This document shows, one piece after another, positions 10,967 to 30,915 of a stretch of DNA of 64,000 nucleotides. Position 1 is the first letter of the stretch, and the number at the start of each line of letters is the position of its first letter. Source of the stretch: Balanoglossus misakiensis. Lineage: Eukaryota; Hemichordata. A program made the translations under genes and the position numbers. Under the pieces are notes generated by a model, which was not told where the DNA came from, did no database searches, and saw nothing but the letters and a program-made list of their open reading frames with translations. The stretch lies in assembly GCA_040954595.2 (NCBI GenBank), contig CM082578.2:4774001-4838000 (forward strand), read 5' to 3'.

Positions 10967-12220
10967 ATGATAATTTTCCTATGATGAAAATATCTGAACA
11001 GCTATCACAAAATGAAGCATTGGTGACGAATTATGTTCTTCGTATCATTTAATAAAGCTTCAATACATGGTATTCAATTCAATAAATGTTTCGGTCCCCT
11101 GTAAAAAAAATTTCAGGTAACTTTATTCCATGGTGAAATTAGATTGATTGGATAAACGGAAGGACATTGTCATTTTTGCATTTAAAATAAAGAATTTTTT
11201 GGAGCAGAATGTCTCATTAGAGGTCAACCATGATATAGGATGCCCAAAGTCGTCTTGTGGGTGGTGACTCCAACCTCAAATTAGTAGAGAGAAGAACTAG
11301 CCTTGGCCTGGTGAAGTTAGCCTGTAGCGCTACCATGGACCACTTCGCGGATAGAATAACGCAGGGGGGTTGTGGGGCAGTTTGCGTTCTGAGTCGTGCG
11401 TTTGCCATGTACTAGAGGCTGTGTCACGGTTGAACGCAAATTATACAATCATGCATTGCAGATACCATATCTGCGAAGTGGTCTATACAGTTTTTTTTAC
11501 CAACATACAGGTAAGAATTTCAGGAATAGCTTTTATTGAAACAAGCAGCAAGTATTATTCCGTGTTTGTGAGAAGTTTGAAATATTTCACGGTCGTTTTC
11601 TGGTGTAATATATCTCTTGCAATCTTGTTGCCACTTGGGATGTATTAAAGGGCTGACTGTGACTTCAAGTCTGAATACTGTGGTTGTTTCAAGCGTGTTC
11701 ATAATGAATCCTCCCGCACCCATTTCAACCTGTAAACTCTGCCTGGAGGTCAAAATTCTGACCCCCAGTGTATGTGACCAGTCAGTCTATCAATTATTCT
11801 AGGGAATGGAGAGCACCAGGCGTCTGCATAAAGACGCTATGCAAGGATATTATTATTGTAAGGTCATGACAAAGATGACGCCAAATCTTCCAACTTTGAG
11901 TGGAGTGGCAAAAAGTAAAATTGGTCCTCCCTAACATTGAGTTAATTTGCTTTTGAGTTCATTAAAATGCAACTTTGAGCACCGTATGTTAAAAAAAATT
12001 TCTTATGTGCCCACCCCCGCCACTTTTCTTGTTTTACCAATTCTAGCAACTAATGTACTGACTTGTCATTTTAATTTGTTTATAGATTTCTTTGTTGCAA
12101 TGATATACTATTATATACTTCAATAACACTTTAAGAAATTTATAATTGAGGTGTGAGGAGCCTCATTCCCTTTATTGCATCCAGTGTACATAGGATCAGG
12201 ATGGTGAATTTTTTCGGCAT

Positions 12221-12346
12221 GGGGGGGGGGGGTCCATCATATTTTTGGGTCTGTCAAAGGGGGGGGTCATCATTTTTTGGTCCTGGGTGAAGGGGGGGGG
12301 GTCAGCCTGATTTTGAAAACCCATGACACAAACTTGCCCCCCCCCC
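12221..12346. repeat. Cluster of long G-runs and a C-run
   Basis: G runs of 12, 8 and 10 bases (12,221, 12,259 and 12,292) and a C run of 10 (12,337) are spaced by short related sequences with TCATxATTTTT. Comparable G runs occur at 20,713, 55,874 and 62,199. They could form G-quadruplexes or mark an old repeat family. Confidence 0.6.
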
Positions 12347-12521
12347 GGCCGTAAAAACTGAACGGTCCCTAAAACCACCAGATCTGAAACACAATAAACA
12401 GCAATCTGATTAAAATCAGATGTAGGGAACGGCGACGTGTTTTTTTATGTTGTCGCCTTTGTTTGAGACAAAGGAACTTTAATGATTTAGTATTAAGGGA
12501 TTACGCAAGTGATTTGTGACC

Positions 12522-12617
12522 TGGATTCCTCAATGCAATAAAGTAGGGTCCTTCTCCAAAATAAGGATTCCTAAATGCCATAAAGTAAGCATAAGGGTCC
12601 CTCTCTAACATAAGGAT
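12522..12617 (+). repeat. Two-copy tandem repeat of about 42 bp
   Basis: GGATTCCTCAATGC...ATAAAGTA...GGGTCC is repeated once with small changes, and a third partial AAGGATT follows. No function is apparent. Confidence 0.6.
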
Positions 12618-12775
12618 TACGGTATAAAGGAAATACAACGTTCCCACGATTTATATACATGTCCTCGACCTCTCTATACTTATTAAATAGTAATAACACT
12701 AAAACAATAGTCGAATATCGCCATGATTGTGGTCACAATGGTTTTTAAAAAGTCACTATGGTTTTTAAAAAACTT

Positions 12776-12848
12776 CGCCCGCTAAAGGGGTCGAACCCTT
12801 GACCTTAGGATTAAAAGTCCCACGCTCTACCGACTGAGCTAACCGGGC
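12776..12848 (-). tRNA. tRNA-Lys (anticodon UUU)
   Basis: The minus strand folds into a 73-base cloverleaf: acceptor GCCCGGT/AGCGGGC, D arm GCTC...GAGC, anticodon stem TGGGA/TCCTA with loop CTTTTAA (anticodon TTT), 5-base variable loop AGGTC, T arm AAGGG-TTCGACC-CCTTT, discriminator G. CCA is not encoded, as in eukaryotes, and no intron is present. A run of T follows at 12,772-12,767 (minus strand), fitting Pol III termination. There is one mismatch in the acceptor stem (G6-G67). Otherwise it matches the animal tRNA-Lys(UUU) pattern. Confidence 0.93.
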
Positions 12849-13723
12849 TCTGCATAGACGTTAGACAAAATTATCTTCTTCTTTTTTGCCTAACAATACA
12901 CTTTTACTTGGCTGATGAATATTTTAGCAGAGCTATGACCGCAATCTTGAAAATGACAATACTGGAAGAGGGTTATCTAGCAATTCTCGAAGTAATCATG
13001 TAACAGATATTCTCTTGAAAGAAGCTTGAGCAATTTGGTGTCAGGCTGTGATCTTTCAGCCATTCTGATGAATGTTGCGCTCTGGTACGCTCAACCTCTG
13101 CCTCTGGGTAATAAACGAAGTGTGCCTTAGTCTGGAGTAGACTCGGCGAGAGGAACGATTAATAAAAAAACAGAACTGACACAGGTTATCACGTGATGGT
13201 TAAGTGAAAACGTCGTCGTCAAATTAGTGGACGAAAAGTGCTCCATTAGTGTGGTCTGAATCATGTCAGTAGTCTGAATCCTACAAAAAGCACCTAAGGA
13301 CCTATATTGAGTTTAATTAAATTATGGTGGCGTATAGCTGTGGCATGTACAAAGGTGAACAAGTTATAATATAAATACAACATTTTGCTTCGTAGTTTGT
13401 GCAGCGCCCTCTTGCCGGCCAATCCGTTTCTGTTCGACTGCACCATCTCCCAGTAAAGGCCAATGAAAATGAATGAAAAATCACACCCTTCCTTCTCTCT
13501 TGACTTGTTTGTGTTTGCATGGAAAGAGACGAAGATACCAAGCGCCAGGTCTTGCGTTGTCTGGCTTAATTTGCATGCGAGTATATTTATGGTAGATAAT
13601 TTATGCTTGCCCTCATTACAGAGAGAGTCTGGTGAAACAGGTTACAGGTATCTGAACTCTGGGCGGATTCGTTCTGAATCTTGTGTCGAGAGGAATCTCC
13701 GCCAAAGCACATATACTGTTATC
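12849..13723. other. Upstream region of the formin gene, no gene recognised
   Basis: This stretch lies between the tRNA and the formin start codon. An open frame continues upstream of the formin ATG to 13,463, but its residues show no formin similarity, so it is probably 5' UTR. No clear TATA box was identified. Confidence 0.4.
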
Positions 13724-20348
<6,625 letters not shown>

Positions 20349-20923
20349 ACCGGCCCGGGAAAACACAACAGGCTAATTTGCCTTCCCCAAGCGGCTACAT
20401 TCTCCAAATGTAACGCCCTCTGCCATCGATCCCTACTCCAACATGACATTTTGACCCGAATATCTGCCGAATATCGCGCACCCTCGCACACAACTTTTCC
20501 GCTATTTTCAGATTTTCAGATGATAGCTAAGTTAATTACGTTACCCATACTTCCTTTATAATAATGATAATAATATACTCATATAATATTTAATTTCCTT
20601 TTAGTGTAGCGCAGCCAGCGGTGGGAATGGGTAGGGAAAGAACAGGCAAGAACCGACGGGTGATCGACCACTTCGGGATCGCTTTAACGGACTGGTCAGT
20701 TTATGCAGTCGGCGGGGGGGGGGGGGTTGTCGGTGGATTAAAGGGGAGGTCACCCTGTTTTGGAATTGAGTGATGATGGATGGGGGTCACCTTGTTTTGG
20801 AAATGCCGTGAAGATGGCTGCCGCAAACTTAATTTTCCATATTTTAGAATATTCTAATTTTCTTGTTGTTTTTTTAAAATAGAAATTGCGTATCAATGAA
20901 ATTTTTACACAATATATGTAGAG
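20349..20923. other. Formin 3' flank and spacer before block A
   Basis: This is 3' UTR and flank of the formin. There is no canonical AATAAA close to the stop; AT-rich ATAATAATATACTC-type sequence lies near 20,560. A G run of about 14 sits at 20,713-20,726 with a short repeat (GGGGTCACC..GTTTTGGAA) at about 20,745-20,800. No gene was found. Confidence 0.5.
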
Positions 20924-20959
20924 AAATTGGGTGTTCCTATGCAACATTTTTCAATAAGA

Positions 20960-23330
20960 TAGTCTAAAACCTTGGGGACAATGCTGAGTCAGCACTTTTC
21001 TTGCACTAGCTCTGAGGGCAAGCCTTATTGACTGGACTAGTAAAGGAGCACCTGGCCTCGATTCAGACGCAATTGCTTTGCCAGTGCAAAGTGCGCCTCT
21101 AGGGCTGTTTATGGTGATCTGGTGCTGGCAGAGCGTTTGAAGTGTCAGACTATATAATCTAACCACGATAAAAATTGGGAAATTAAATGTTTTTGGCAAT
21201 TGTTTCTGATTGAGGCCTGTCATTTGTTTTATTTTGAGTTGATAGACCCCTGAGAAAAAAGATTACGATGCCTGTCCTGAAATGATGATCGAGTGTCTGA
21301 CTTTTGAAATATTTACCAAGGGAAAAATTGGAAAGTGTTAAAACAGTTACAGCTGTCATTCACTTTAGTTTGAGCTGATGCAACACCCGCTGTCGACCGT
21401 CCTACCATAATTCTTAAGCAATGGACACCGAATTGTCATTCCTTCTATTTTGGGACACCATGCTTGGCTTACCTAAAATCGTATCTTTGGCAAATACAGA
21501 TTGCCATTCCATGTCTAGTGCTAAAACGTAATGTCATTCATTTTTCATAGCGTAACATATTGTCATTCGTTTTACATCATTTGAATATGTACATTGCAGG
21601 CACGTAATTAACTGGTAACAATTGTGATTGAGGCCAGTACTAATCTAACTGTGATGGCAACTTTTGAGCCGGTGTCGTGAGCAGATGGTCTCACGCTGGA
21701 TCCAGCTGACATAGTCACAGACTTACCCTCACAGAAGGTCATACAACTTCCCTTTGACACATTGACAATAAAAAAAGACTGCAAATAATCTAATTTTTCA
21801 TGTGCTTTTATTAACAGAACTGCACAAAGTGAACTTTACCCCGCACTAAAACCCAGGAAAAAACCTTTTTCATGATAAGGGAAAAAATGCTCTGGGAAAG
21901 CGTAGGTAATATGCAGATTCACCAGTTGACAGATAATTGTATTTTACTGAAATTAATGCTTCCTAACTAAACTTTCAAATGAAAATGCTAATCTGGCTTA
22001 GAAAATAGTTTAAAGAGAAAATATTGACAATTTTACTATATCAAGCAAAAGTTCTGGGTAAAACTGACAAATATCAATAGTTTGTCACTCAGAATAAATA
22101 AAGTGTTCTCAGTAAATCATAACAAGTTTGTTGTTACACTGTTCTGTATAACAATTTAAGGACCACTACCTGTAACTTTTGGTACAGAACATTGTTATTA
22201 TTGGCAAATGCATTCCATTGCAGACTTGAATACATTTTGTAACAATAACAATGCTGATTATGCACGCAAGAAACTATGGTTCATGCACAGACCAAAATTA
22301 CTGAAAAAATCATAAAATGTTACAGATAGTGGAACCTCATAAATGTTCCATAAATATTAGAACTTTAAAATGGCAAGCAAAAGCAAAATCATAAATTTTC
22401 ACGTTAAAATAGGAAGAATAAAAGGGATAATATTTAAACTGTTGAAACTGCACACACAAGTAAGTTGTGTAGAAAGTGAACTTCGTGTATATATCATGAG
22501 TTATAAACATGAAGGAAACCTCATCAGTTACAGCCACTGGTAAAACTTCATTAAAGATCCCCGAAATTGGGGGTAAAGACTTAAAGACATGGGCACCGAG
22601 ATGACTGTGCCACAAAAAATAAATACTTTTTCAAAGTTCATTAAAGACTCCCAAACATCGAGGGAAAATGACACAGATAGGAATGATCAAGAGTAAATTG
22701 AAAGTGTATGAAATATTGAATTGTTTTTTTTTTTAAATGGTAAATACCACAAGTTTTTTATTGTTCATAAAGTGTAAATAATGCATTGTCTGGAAGCCAT
22801 GTTGCATAGGCTCGATGCTATTCAATTTATGAATGAATTCCCTTCTATTATGCCACCCCCTTCCCCCTAAATAATTATGCCTATATGGCTTCTGCAAACA
22901 TTATTTATGCATTTATGAAGAAAACTTTCATCAAAAAATCAAAGTACTGTAGACACTCACACATTGCATATGAATGTGTACAATAAAATGATAAAAATAC
23001 TTATAAATGTCAAGTAAAAGCGAAATCGTAAAGTTCATAACTAAATGCGAAAAATTAAACAGATACATGTACAGTTGTATACCGGTATATCAAACTGTTC
23101 AACACAGCTGCGAAAAGCAACTAATGAACTGATCCCAGGAAACTACACTGGACTTGAAGGATCTATCGCAATTATTTTTGCATCATCAAATTTGGTTAGT
23201 CATGTATATGGTATTGTCAAATACATGTATATTGCAATCTGAAACCTTCTCATCAGTTATAGCCATTGGGAAAACTTCATTAAAGACGTACCCTCCAACA
23301 CTGAGGAAAAATATACGAAAAGACATGAAT
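20960..23330 (+). other. Non-coding proximal part of block A
   Basis: No coding similarity was recognised here. The same holds for the partner 39,985-42,350. Short frames such as 22,337-22,615 (minus) are conserved between the two copies only because the DNA is duplicated. Confidence 0.5.
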
Positions 23331-23539
23331 GTTAAAATGTTCACACACACATACACATACATATTTTTTATTTATAATATGCGAAAGTACATTGGAGGAA
23401 GCGAAGACAGCGCGCGCAAAGATATAGATGAGTTGAAGAGGGACTGCAATCTTGTGACTTCTTGAGACTGCAAGGATTGTGAACCTGCTTCATCAGATAA
23501 CCATGGCAACACAGATGTCAGAAAAATTACCACGAGTAC

Positions 23540-24567
23540 TCCAAGACGTCAACCAAGATGGCAGTGTACAATGTGTGTATCGTCAGCACTCTCCTCAATG
23601 GCAGCGAAACATGGACGACCTACTCGAAACAGGAGCGCAAACTGAACAGCTTCCATCTGCATTATCTTCGCTATATCCTTGGCATCCACTGGAGTGACAC
23701 AAATTCCAATGCCCAGGTCCTAGAGCGTGCGGGTCTTCCTATCACATTCACACACTGCTTAGGCAACACAAGACTTCGGTGGCTAGGCCATGTGCCAAGG
23801 ATGGAGGATGGACACATTCCCCCAAAGAGAAGAGACAGTCACCCCCATCTGGGCTACAAAGATGTCTGCAAGCGTGACATGAAAGCCTTGGACATCAACA
23901 CAGAGAATTCGGAAGAGGTTATAGCAGTGTTCTTCACAAGCAGCTAAAGTCATGAAGAGGAAGAAATCCTGACCACAGCCAGTGAAAAGAGAGCCAAGCA
24001 GAAGGCACGCACACCAGAAGATACCCAAACAAAGTCACATCTGCAGCAAATGTGGCAGAGATTGCCACTCCCGCATCTGACTCAAAAGCCACAGCTGTCA
24101 ACAAGACTTTGGTGGCTTGGCCATGTGCCAAGGATGGAGTATGGACGCATTCTCAAACTCATCCTCCAGCAAGAGAAGAGACAGTCGCCCCAATCTGGGC
24201 TACAAAGATGTCTACAAGCGGACATCATGACATGAAAGCCCTGGACATCAACATGGAGAATTGGGAAGAGGTAGCAGCCGACCACAGCAAAAGTGTTCTC
24301 CACAAGCAGCTGAAGTTCGGAGAGGAAAAAAAGGATGACCAGAGCAAGCAAAAAGAGAGCCAAGCAGAAGGCACACACCCAATCAGCCAACCCCAACAAT
24401 CCACACCCGCAGCAAATGCACCCGAGACTGCCCCGTCTCCAGCATCAGACTCATTAGCCACAGCCGCCGCTGTCACTAGCAACATCATGACTTTCTCTGG
24501 TGCAATATCAATATGTCGGTGCCATCTGACGGAGGGCCTACTGCTCCCAGACACACAAAGATCATGA
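23540..24567 (+). mobile_element. LINE (non-LTR) 3' end, dead, with internal duplication
   Basis: Translation near 23,558-23,800 shows the C-terminal region typical of many animal non-LTR retrotransposon RTs: STLLNGSETWTTY, LNSFHLHYLRYILGIHW, VLERAGLP, RLRWLGHVPRMEDG. Near 24,032-24,080 another frame reads HICSKCGRDCHSRI, the C-terminal zinc-finger motif of such elements, broken by a stop. The last ~150 bases of the RT part (23,779-23,935) are repeated at 24,111-24,260, followed near 24,404 by a second, degenerate finger. Frameshifts and missing upstream RT and endonuclease show it is dead. Confidence 0.75.
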
Positions 24568-25009
24568 AAATTCAAAAAGTTAAATTCAAACATGTAACCA
24601 TGGGAATCACAGATGCCAAACAATGACGACAGAACTTCCATAAACCCAAAAATTACGAACATTCAAATGCAAATTAACACAAAAACCCCACAACTTTGGC
24701 AACATCACATATGCCAAAATACAAGTACTGAACTCCAAAACAATCAATACAACCACAAAGAACCCTAACAAAAATCCCAGACACAAAAGATGTCTCTCCA
24801 AAGGGAAAAAAAATCTGAAAAGGTTGAGCACTGACAAGTCTTGTCACTGCTCATCAAGGTTCTCAACAGAATGAAAAATACATTGCACCACTCACAAACA
24901 AACATACACGTATACTAGTATACATACACACACAGACACAGAGACCCACGGGTATATTACATACATACATAGATACATACATACAAACACACAATAAATA
25001 AATGGGTGA

Positions 25010-25125
25010 ATGAATGAATGAATGAATGAATGAATGAATGAATGATTAAATGAATGAATGATCAAATGAATGAATGAATGAATGGATGGATGAATGAATG
25101 AATGGATGAATGAATGAATGGCTAA
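25010..25125. repeat. (GAAT)n microsatellite, block A
   Basis: Over 20 GAAT units with a few GGAT and TAAA interruptions. The minus-strand shadow ORF reads HSFIHSFI and is not a gene. The flanking 25,130-27,630 contains no recognised gene, only a (CT)n run at 26,499-26,522 and a C run at 25,799. Confidence 0.95.
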
Positions 25126-27639
25126 ACAAACAAACACACAAAGAAAAAAATTAAACAAACAAAGAAATTATTCAAGCAGGATTTATGGGGCCCAAGTATT
25201 TTCCTCTTAGTATACTGGTATGGCCAATGTGCAACAAAATCGAGACTACTGGCCTGGAATTAGGTATGCCGAGTTCCTCAGTAGTGCATGTGAATAAAAA
25301 AACGCACCACTGGCTGTACTATTAGAATTAGGTATGCTCAAATTAATGGGGTCAACATTGGTCAAGGGGGTCCTGAAATTTTTCATCAAATTTTAGGTCC
25401 ATTCTGGTCCATATGCATCAAAAACAAAATATCTAATCTTAACAGACAGCCTGCAATTAGATATGCAGAAAAATAATGACATGCATGCATCAATTATGTA
25501 GGTCAAAGATCAGGTAGCATAAGGTATATGCATATGTAATTAGGTTCTCAAAAAGTGGGTCAATAGCTGGTCATGTAAAAATTGAAAAAAAAATTGTGTG
25601 TGCTATCAATTTATTGGAGAAGTCATATTAAGATTTTCAGATAATCCAATATGGCCGCAAGGTCATGTGACTAATTAAAAATTCAAGGTTCAATGGATGA
25701 CCACTCATTGACACAACCAACCATGAAACCCCACAGCTTGGGCCCTTTTATAACAAAACAAACAAACAATAAAAAAGTGATCACTTATGATAAAATCACC
25801 CCCCCCCCCTCGGCAGTAACTCCCACAAGACCCAATTTTGTATCCTATTGCTATTAAACCTTTTACATTACCAAATCATACTTTCAAAATGTAGAATACT
25901 AGAAACTCATGCCTATATCAAGTACAGTAATGGAAAAATGACAAAGAACAGAGAGAGAGAGAGCAAGTCAAACAATATGCAATGGTGGTTTACATGTACT
26001 TTTTATTGTCTTGTTTACTTTCTGAACACAACTGTTTCACACAAGTTTTTCTGTAATTCAAATTTTCTTGTCTCTTGCAGCTCTCAATGTTTTTATTGTG
26101 TGAGCCCCCTGATTTAAAAGGGATGCAACAAAGAAATAAACAATAGCTGAAAATTGCTGTAATTCCTTTTATTTGTTTGCCATTTTACCTTTTATAAGTG
26201 GGTGCAGCTATGAGTTGTAAAGGCTCAATGGCAAACACCTGAAGGCTGCTGTATCCAGTGCAATTACATGTTAGTGCTAGTTTTCACACAGTGCTTGTTA
26301 CGCGCAATGCTTATTGTGCCTAGAGGACCCAACAACCTTCAGGACAATATGTTGAACAAATGGCAGTGAGAATTCAGGACTGTAATAATCAATATAATGG
26401 GATTTATTAGAAAATATTTTATTTCAATGGTACACTTGTATGAAGTTGTGTTGGCGTACTGAAATGTACACGTTGCAATTTCATTTGAACCTGCTGCCCC
26501 TCTCTCTCTCTCTCTCTCTCTCTGACACAATTACAAAAAAAATCCATCAGAATATTACATTTGTAATACAGATCATACAACTGAGGTAGGAATTGATCAA
26601 TGTTCAATTTCAAGCCATGGGAGAAGTTCTGTTCTTGAAATGACGATGAAATCAAACAATGTTGGTTCAAGTCAGTGAAAGGAAAGTCATCTTGTCCAAG
26701 GAAACTTCTCTGCATCTAAAGAGCACTGCCTTTTGAATTCATACATGTATCCTCTTCTTTCCTATAAACAGAAAGAGGACATCACACTTACCTTGTATTG
26801 ATTTATCATAGCAACTAAGAAACATTTAACTTACGCACAGAAACAAAGATGTGCTTCTTTCAAACACTGATTAGAGGATGAGCTCCAGAATGCGAAAACG
26901 TAATCAGGTAATTTCTTAATCACTTTGTGATATGCTTGTTGGGTGCCCTTTGACAGCCAGACAACAATGTAATAAGTCAATGATCTGGTCCCAACTGTAT
27001 TATTAATACATAGCCATGGGTGGAGTGTGATGCAAAGGGCAATACAATGTACTGCCAATACTTCATACAGTTTCCTCACATGGCAGATAAATATTGTGCC
27101 CCAGCTGATACTAATTTCAGAGTAGACTCACTGCAGATCATGTGACACTACAGAACAAGAACTTGTGAAATCTGCTAAGTAAATGTATCAATGTAACGCT
27201 CATAACACAATCAACAGTATTTGCGGTATGTTTATTCAAAAGTAATAAACATATGAACTTGGATTTTGACATGTGAGAATGATGAGTCAGTCTCATATTG
27301 TTATGCAAATTTGTGGGGGACCAGTGGAAACAATCAGGTCACTACCAGAGTTCTGGGATCAGTGAAAAATTAAACAAATGTGCAGGCCCTGAATACTAAT
27401 ACATTTGTAGTAAAACAAGTTCGATTGAATGACATCCTTGTATGAAGTTAAAATAGACATGTTGATCTGTATCAAAATATGCCAATTATTTTTGTGTCAA
27501 CCAACACAATGGTAACATTTATTGACCAAGAAGATTTCCTGTTTTCATGGACTATACAATGTCATATACCGGCTGCCATCCAAAATGAGCATTTACATTC
27601 TATTCTGTCATCCATGGGGTCTACCGACTCTGCAGGGGA

Positions 27640-30010
27640 AGACTAAACTTTATCTTATGTTACCTTTCACATGTGCGTGGCTGTTTTACATGCATTCACA
27701 GATCTACATGTCGGTTGGCAGGTGTTCACCATCAGAAAGAAATTGCTATCTGCAAAATGAAAAATATGTGAAGTATTTTACAGTCAAACATCACGAAATT
27801 AAAAAGAATCTATGGACAGATGATCTCCTGTCATCATGAACAATACAAGATGCCATTCTGTTGTGTGTGAACATATGCACAACCCAAATCTTGGCTTTTA
27901 ATGGCAGTACTGGATCAAACTGCAAAATAAACTGCTGTGCATATCTATGCCACATTGTCTATGTATCAAGCTTTAACGAAATTTCAGTCAAGTCAAATTA
28001 GACTAATTGTACCACATGCCCATCTAATGCTGTTTGCAGCTGTAAATGTTACCTTCCAAAACTGCTTCGCTGCTTTACAGACAGCACAGATCTAGCCTAC
28101 ATGTTGGTTGGCACATGTTGATCACCAACAGAAACTGTTATCTGCAAAAATGAAAAATATGTTAATAAGTATTGTACAGTCAAACAACACAACTCTGAAA
28201 TGTATTTATGGACGAATCTTGGCTCTTTGTGGCCGTATACTGGATGAAACTACCGAATAAACTGCTCTGCATATGCATCCCTCGTTGATATGATTTTTGG
28301 GTCAAGTCATAATAGAATTAATGTACCACATGCCCTGCTAATGCTGTTTGCAGCTTTAAATGTTACCTTCGAATTCTGCTTCGCTGCCTTTCAGGTTGCA
28401 CAGATCTACATGTCAGTTGGCAGATGTTGATCAGCGAGAGAAACTGTCATCTGCAAAAATGGAAAAATCTATTAATAATTTTCAGTCAAACAAAACAACG
28501 CTAAAATGAATCTATAAACAGATGGTCTCCCATCTTCATGATCAATACAAGATGCTATACTGTTGTGCATGAATGTAAGAACAGAGCTAAACTTTTGTGG
28601 CTGTACTTGATTCTCTTGCAAAATAATTGCTGTGCATATATATGTTATACTGTCTACCGGTATGTACCAAGTTGAAATGATCTTGTGATCAAGTCATATT
28701 AGAATGATTGTACCACATGCCCTGCTAACACTGTTTGCAGCTTTAAATGTTACCTTCAAATTCTGCTTCGCTGCTTTACAGGCATGCTCAGATCTACATG
28801 TATTGGCAGATGTTGATCACCAACAGAAACTTTTATCTGCAAAAATGAAAAATATGTCAATAAGTATGTTTTAGTCAAAGGAAGACAACAACTAAATGTA
28901 TTATGGTCAGACAATATCCTGGTGCGAAAACAATACAAGATGCCATTCTGTTGTGTGTGCACGTATGCGCGACCCAAATCTTGGCTTTTAATGGGTAGTG
29001 GATGAAACTGCCCAAAAAACTGCTCTGCATATGCATTCCTCATTAATATGATTTTTGGGTCAAGTCATAATAGAATTTATGTACCACATGCCCTGCTAAC
29101 ACTGTTTGCAGCTTTAAATGTACCTTCGAAAACCACTGGGCTGTTTTACAGGTATGCACAGATCTACGTTGGTTGGCAGATGTTGATCATCATTCAGAGA
29201 GAGAAACTGTTATCTGCAAAATGAAAAATACATCAATGATTTTCAGTCAAACAAAACAACGCTAAAATGAATCCATAAACAGATGGTCTCCCATCTTCAT
29301 GATCAATACAAGATGCTATACTGTTGTGCATGAATGTAAGAACAGAGCTTAGCCTTTTGTGGCTGTTCTTGATCATCTTGCAAAATAATTGCTGTGCATA
29401 TCTATGCCACATTGTCCATCAGCTGCAGTATGTATCAAGTTTTAACGAAATTGCAGTCAAGTCATATTAGAATAATTGTACCACATGCCTTGCTAATGCT
29501 GTTTGCAGCTTTAAATGTTACCTTCTAAATCTGCTTCACTGCTTTACAGGTATGTTCAGATCTACATGTCAGTTGGTAGATGTTGATCATCACAAAGAAG
29601 CTTTTATCTGCAAAAACTGGATATTAGACCAATAAGTATTAATTTGTGTGTCAAACATCACATTTGTAAAATGTAGCATATGATCTCCTGTCTGCATGGA
29701 CAATCCAACCTGTCATACTGTGGTACGCGAACGTATGGACAAATCTTAGCTTCAAAAGTACTAGATCAAATCGCAAAATATATTGCTGTGCATATTATGT
29801 CACAGTACAACTGTCTAATTATCGACCAAGTTTTAATGAAATTGCAGTCAAGTCATATTAGAACTTATAATGTACCATATGCCTTGCTAATGCTGTTTGT
29901 AGTTTTAAATGTTACCTTCCCAAACTGTTGGGCTGCTTTACACGTATGCACAGATCTGCGTGTCAGTTGGTAGATGTTGATCATCAGAAAGAAACTGTTA
30001 TCTGTAAAAA
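27640..30010 (+). repeat. Tandem array of ~385-bp units, 7 copies (block A)
   Basis: Units share ...GTACCACATGCCCTGCTAATG..., GTTTGCAGCTTTAAATGTTACC and CACAGATCTACATGTCAGTTGG. CAGATCTAC-type landmarks fall near 27,701, 28,086, 28,401, 28,790, 29,159, 29,558 and 29,951, about 315-400 bases apart. Units are diverged from each other and have no shared open frame. Confidence 0.85.
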
Positions 30011-30837
30011 TTTAAAAATATGTCAACAAGTATGTGGTAGTCAAAGAAAACAACACTAAAATGTATTATGGTCAGACAATATACTGTTGCAAGAACGATA
30101 CAAGATGCCATTCAATGATTAAACCAAACACAATGAATTTGCATACTCACAACACAGGAATCATGTTACCTGGTTACCAGTTCGACATCTGAACCGGAGG
30201 ATAAATTTCATCCTGGAAATCTGAAACTAACAAGAAAAATTGTGTAAATAGACAAATATAACAGACAGCTACAGACTGCAACTTGGCTGCCACCAAACCC
30301 CAACATCTGCAACAAATAATAAATAGTAAATATTAACACATTATCAAAGACTGGGTGGGTTTTATATCACATATGGTATACTTGCATTGTGTTGTGCCTT
30401 CCATATGTTGGCTAATTAGCTAGCTGATGCACATCATCCATTGTAAAACTCAAGGATCTCATAAACTTACTAACTTAATAAGTAACCCAATAAAGTAGAC
30501 TTATAAATAAAACATGAAATTAACAAATCTCTCTCAATGACATACTGCCATGAGGGACTAAAAACTTCAATTATCAACAAATTATTACAGAAGTTATCCC
30601 CTTTCTACTTGACATGTACAGTAATTGCTATATGACACCCTTTTCACTACTTTAAGCTCCCTACTGGAAAATCATTACAATTTTTGAAGAGTTGTGGGTT
30701 AAAAGATAACTACACAGTTCTACCTAAAACTGCAAATATATTTAATATTTTATAATTATTGATGATATTATCATCATCATCACCTTATTTTTGTTATAGC
30801 GTGATCATGATCATCTCATTTTTTTATTTATCAATAT

Positions 30838-30838
30838 T

Positions 30839-30878
<40 letters not shown>

Positions 30879-30915
30879 CCATCATCATCGCCACCACCAC
30901 CACCACCACCACCAT
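30838..30915. repeat. (TCA)n/(CCA)n microsatellite, block A
   Basis: TCA units pass into CCA units. A second (ATC)n run lies at 32,582-32,612. Apart from these, 30,010-33,700 shows no recognised gene. Confidence 0.95.

Noticed and set aside
11332-11487. Inverted repeat around CATGGACCACTTCGC
   Set aside because: Imperfect, about 17 bases, long loop, no direct repeats at the ends; too weak to call an element.
13463-13723. Upstream ATG extending the formin by 87 residues
   Set aside because: In frame, but the added residues show no DID similarity; the ATG at 13,724 sits just before the conserved region.
24225-24662. Minus-strand ORF of 145 aa, identical in both blocks
   Set aside because: Lies antisense to the duplicated LINE 3' end; identity reflects block duplication, with no recognisable protein pattern.
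24892-25158. Minus-strand ORF HSFIHSFI
   Set aside because: Translation of the (GAAT)n array; the same ORF in block B exists only because of the duplication.
25848-27079. Small ORFs shared by blocks A and B (for example 26,831-27,079 minus)
   Set aside because: Short, no motif, conserved only at the level of the duplicated DNA including stops and repeats.
27640-30010. CRISPR-like array
   Set aside because: Units of about 385 bp, diverged, in an animal genome; no short identical repeats with unique spacers.
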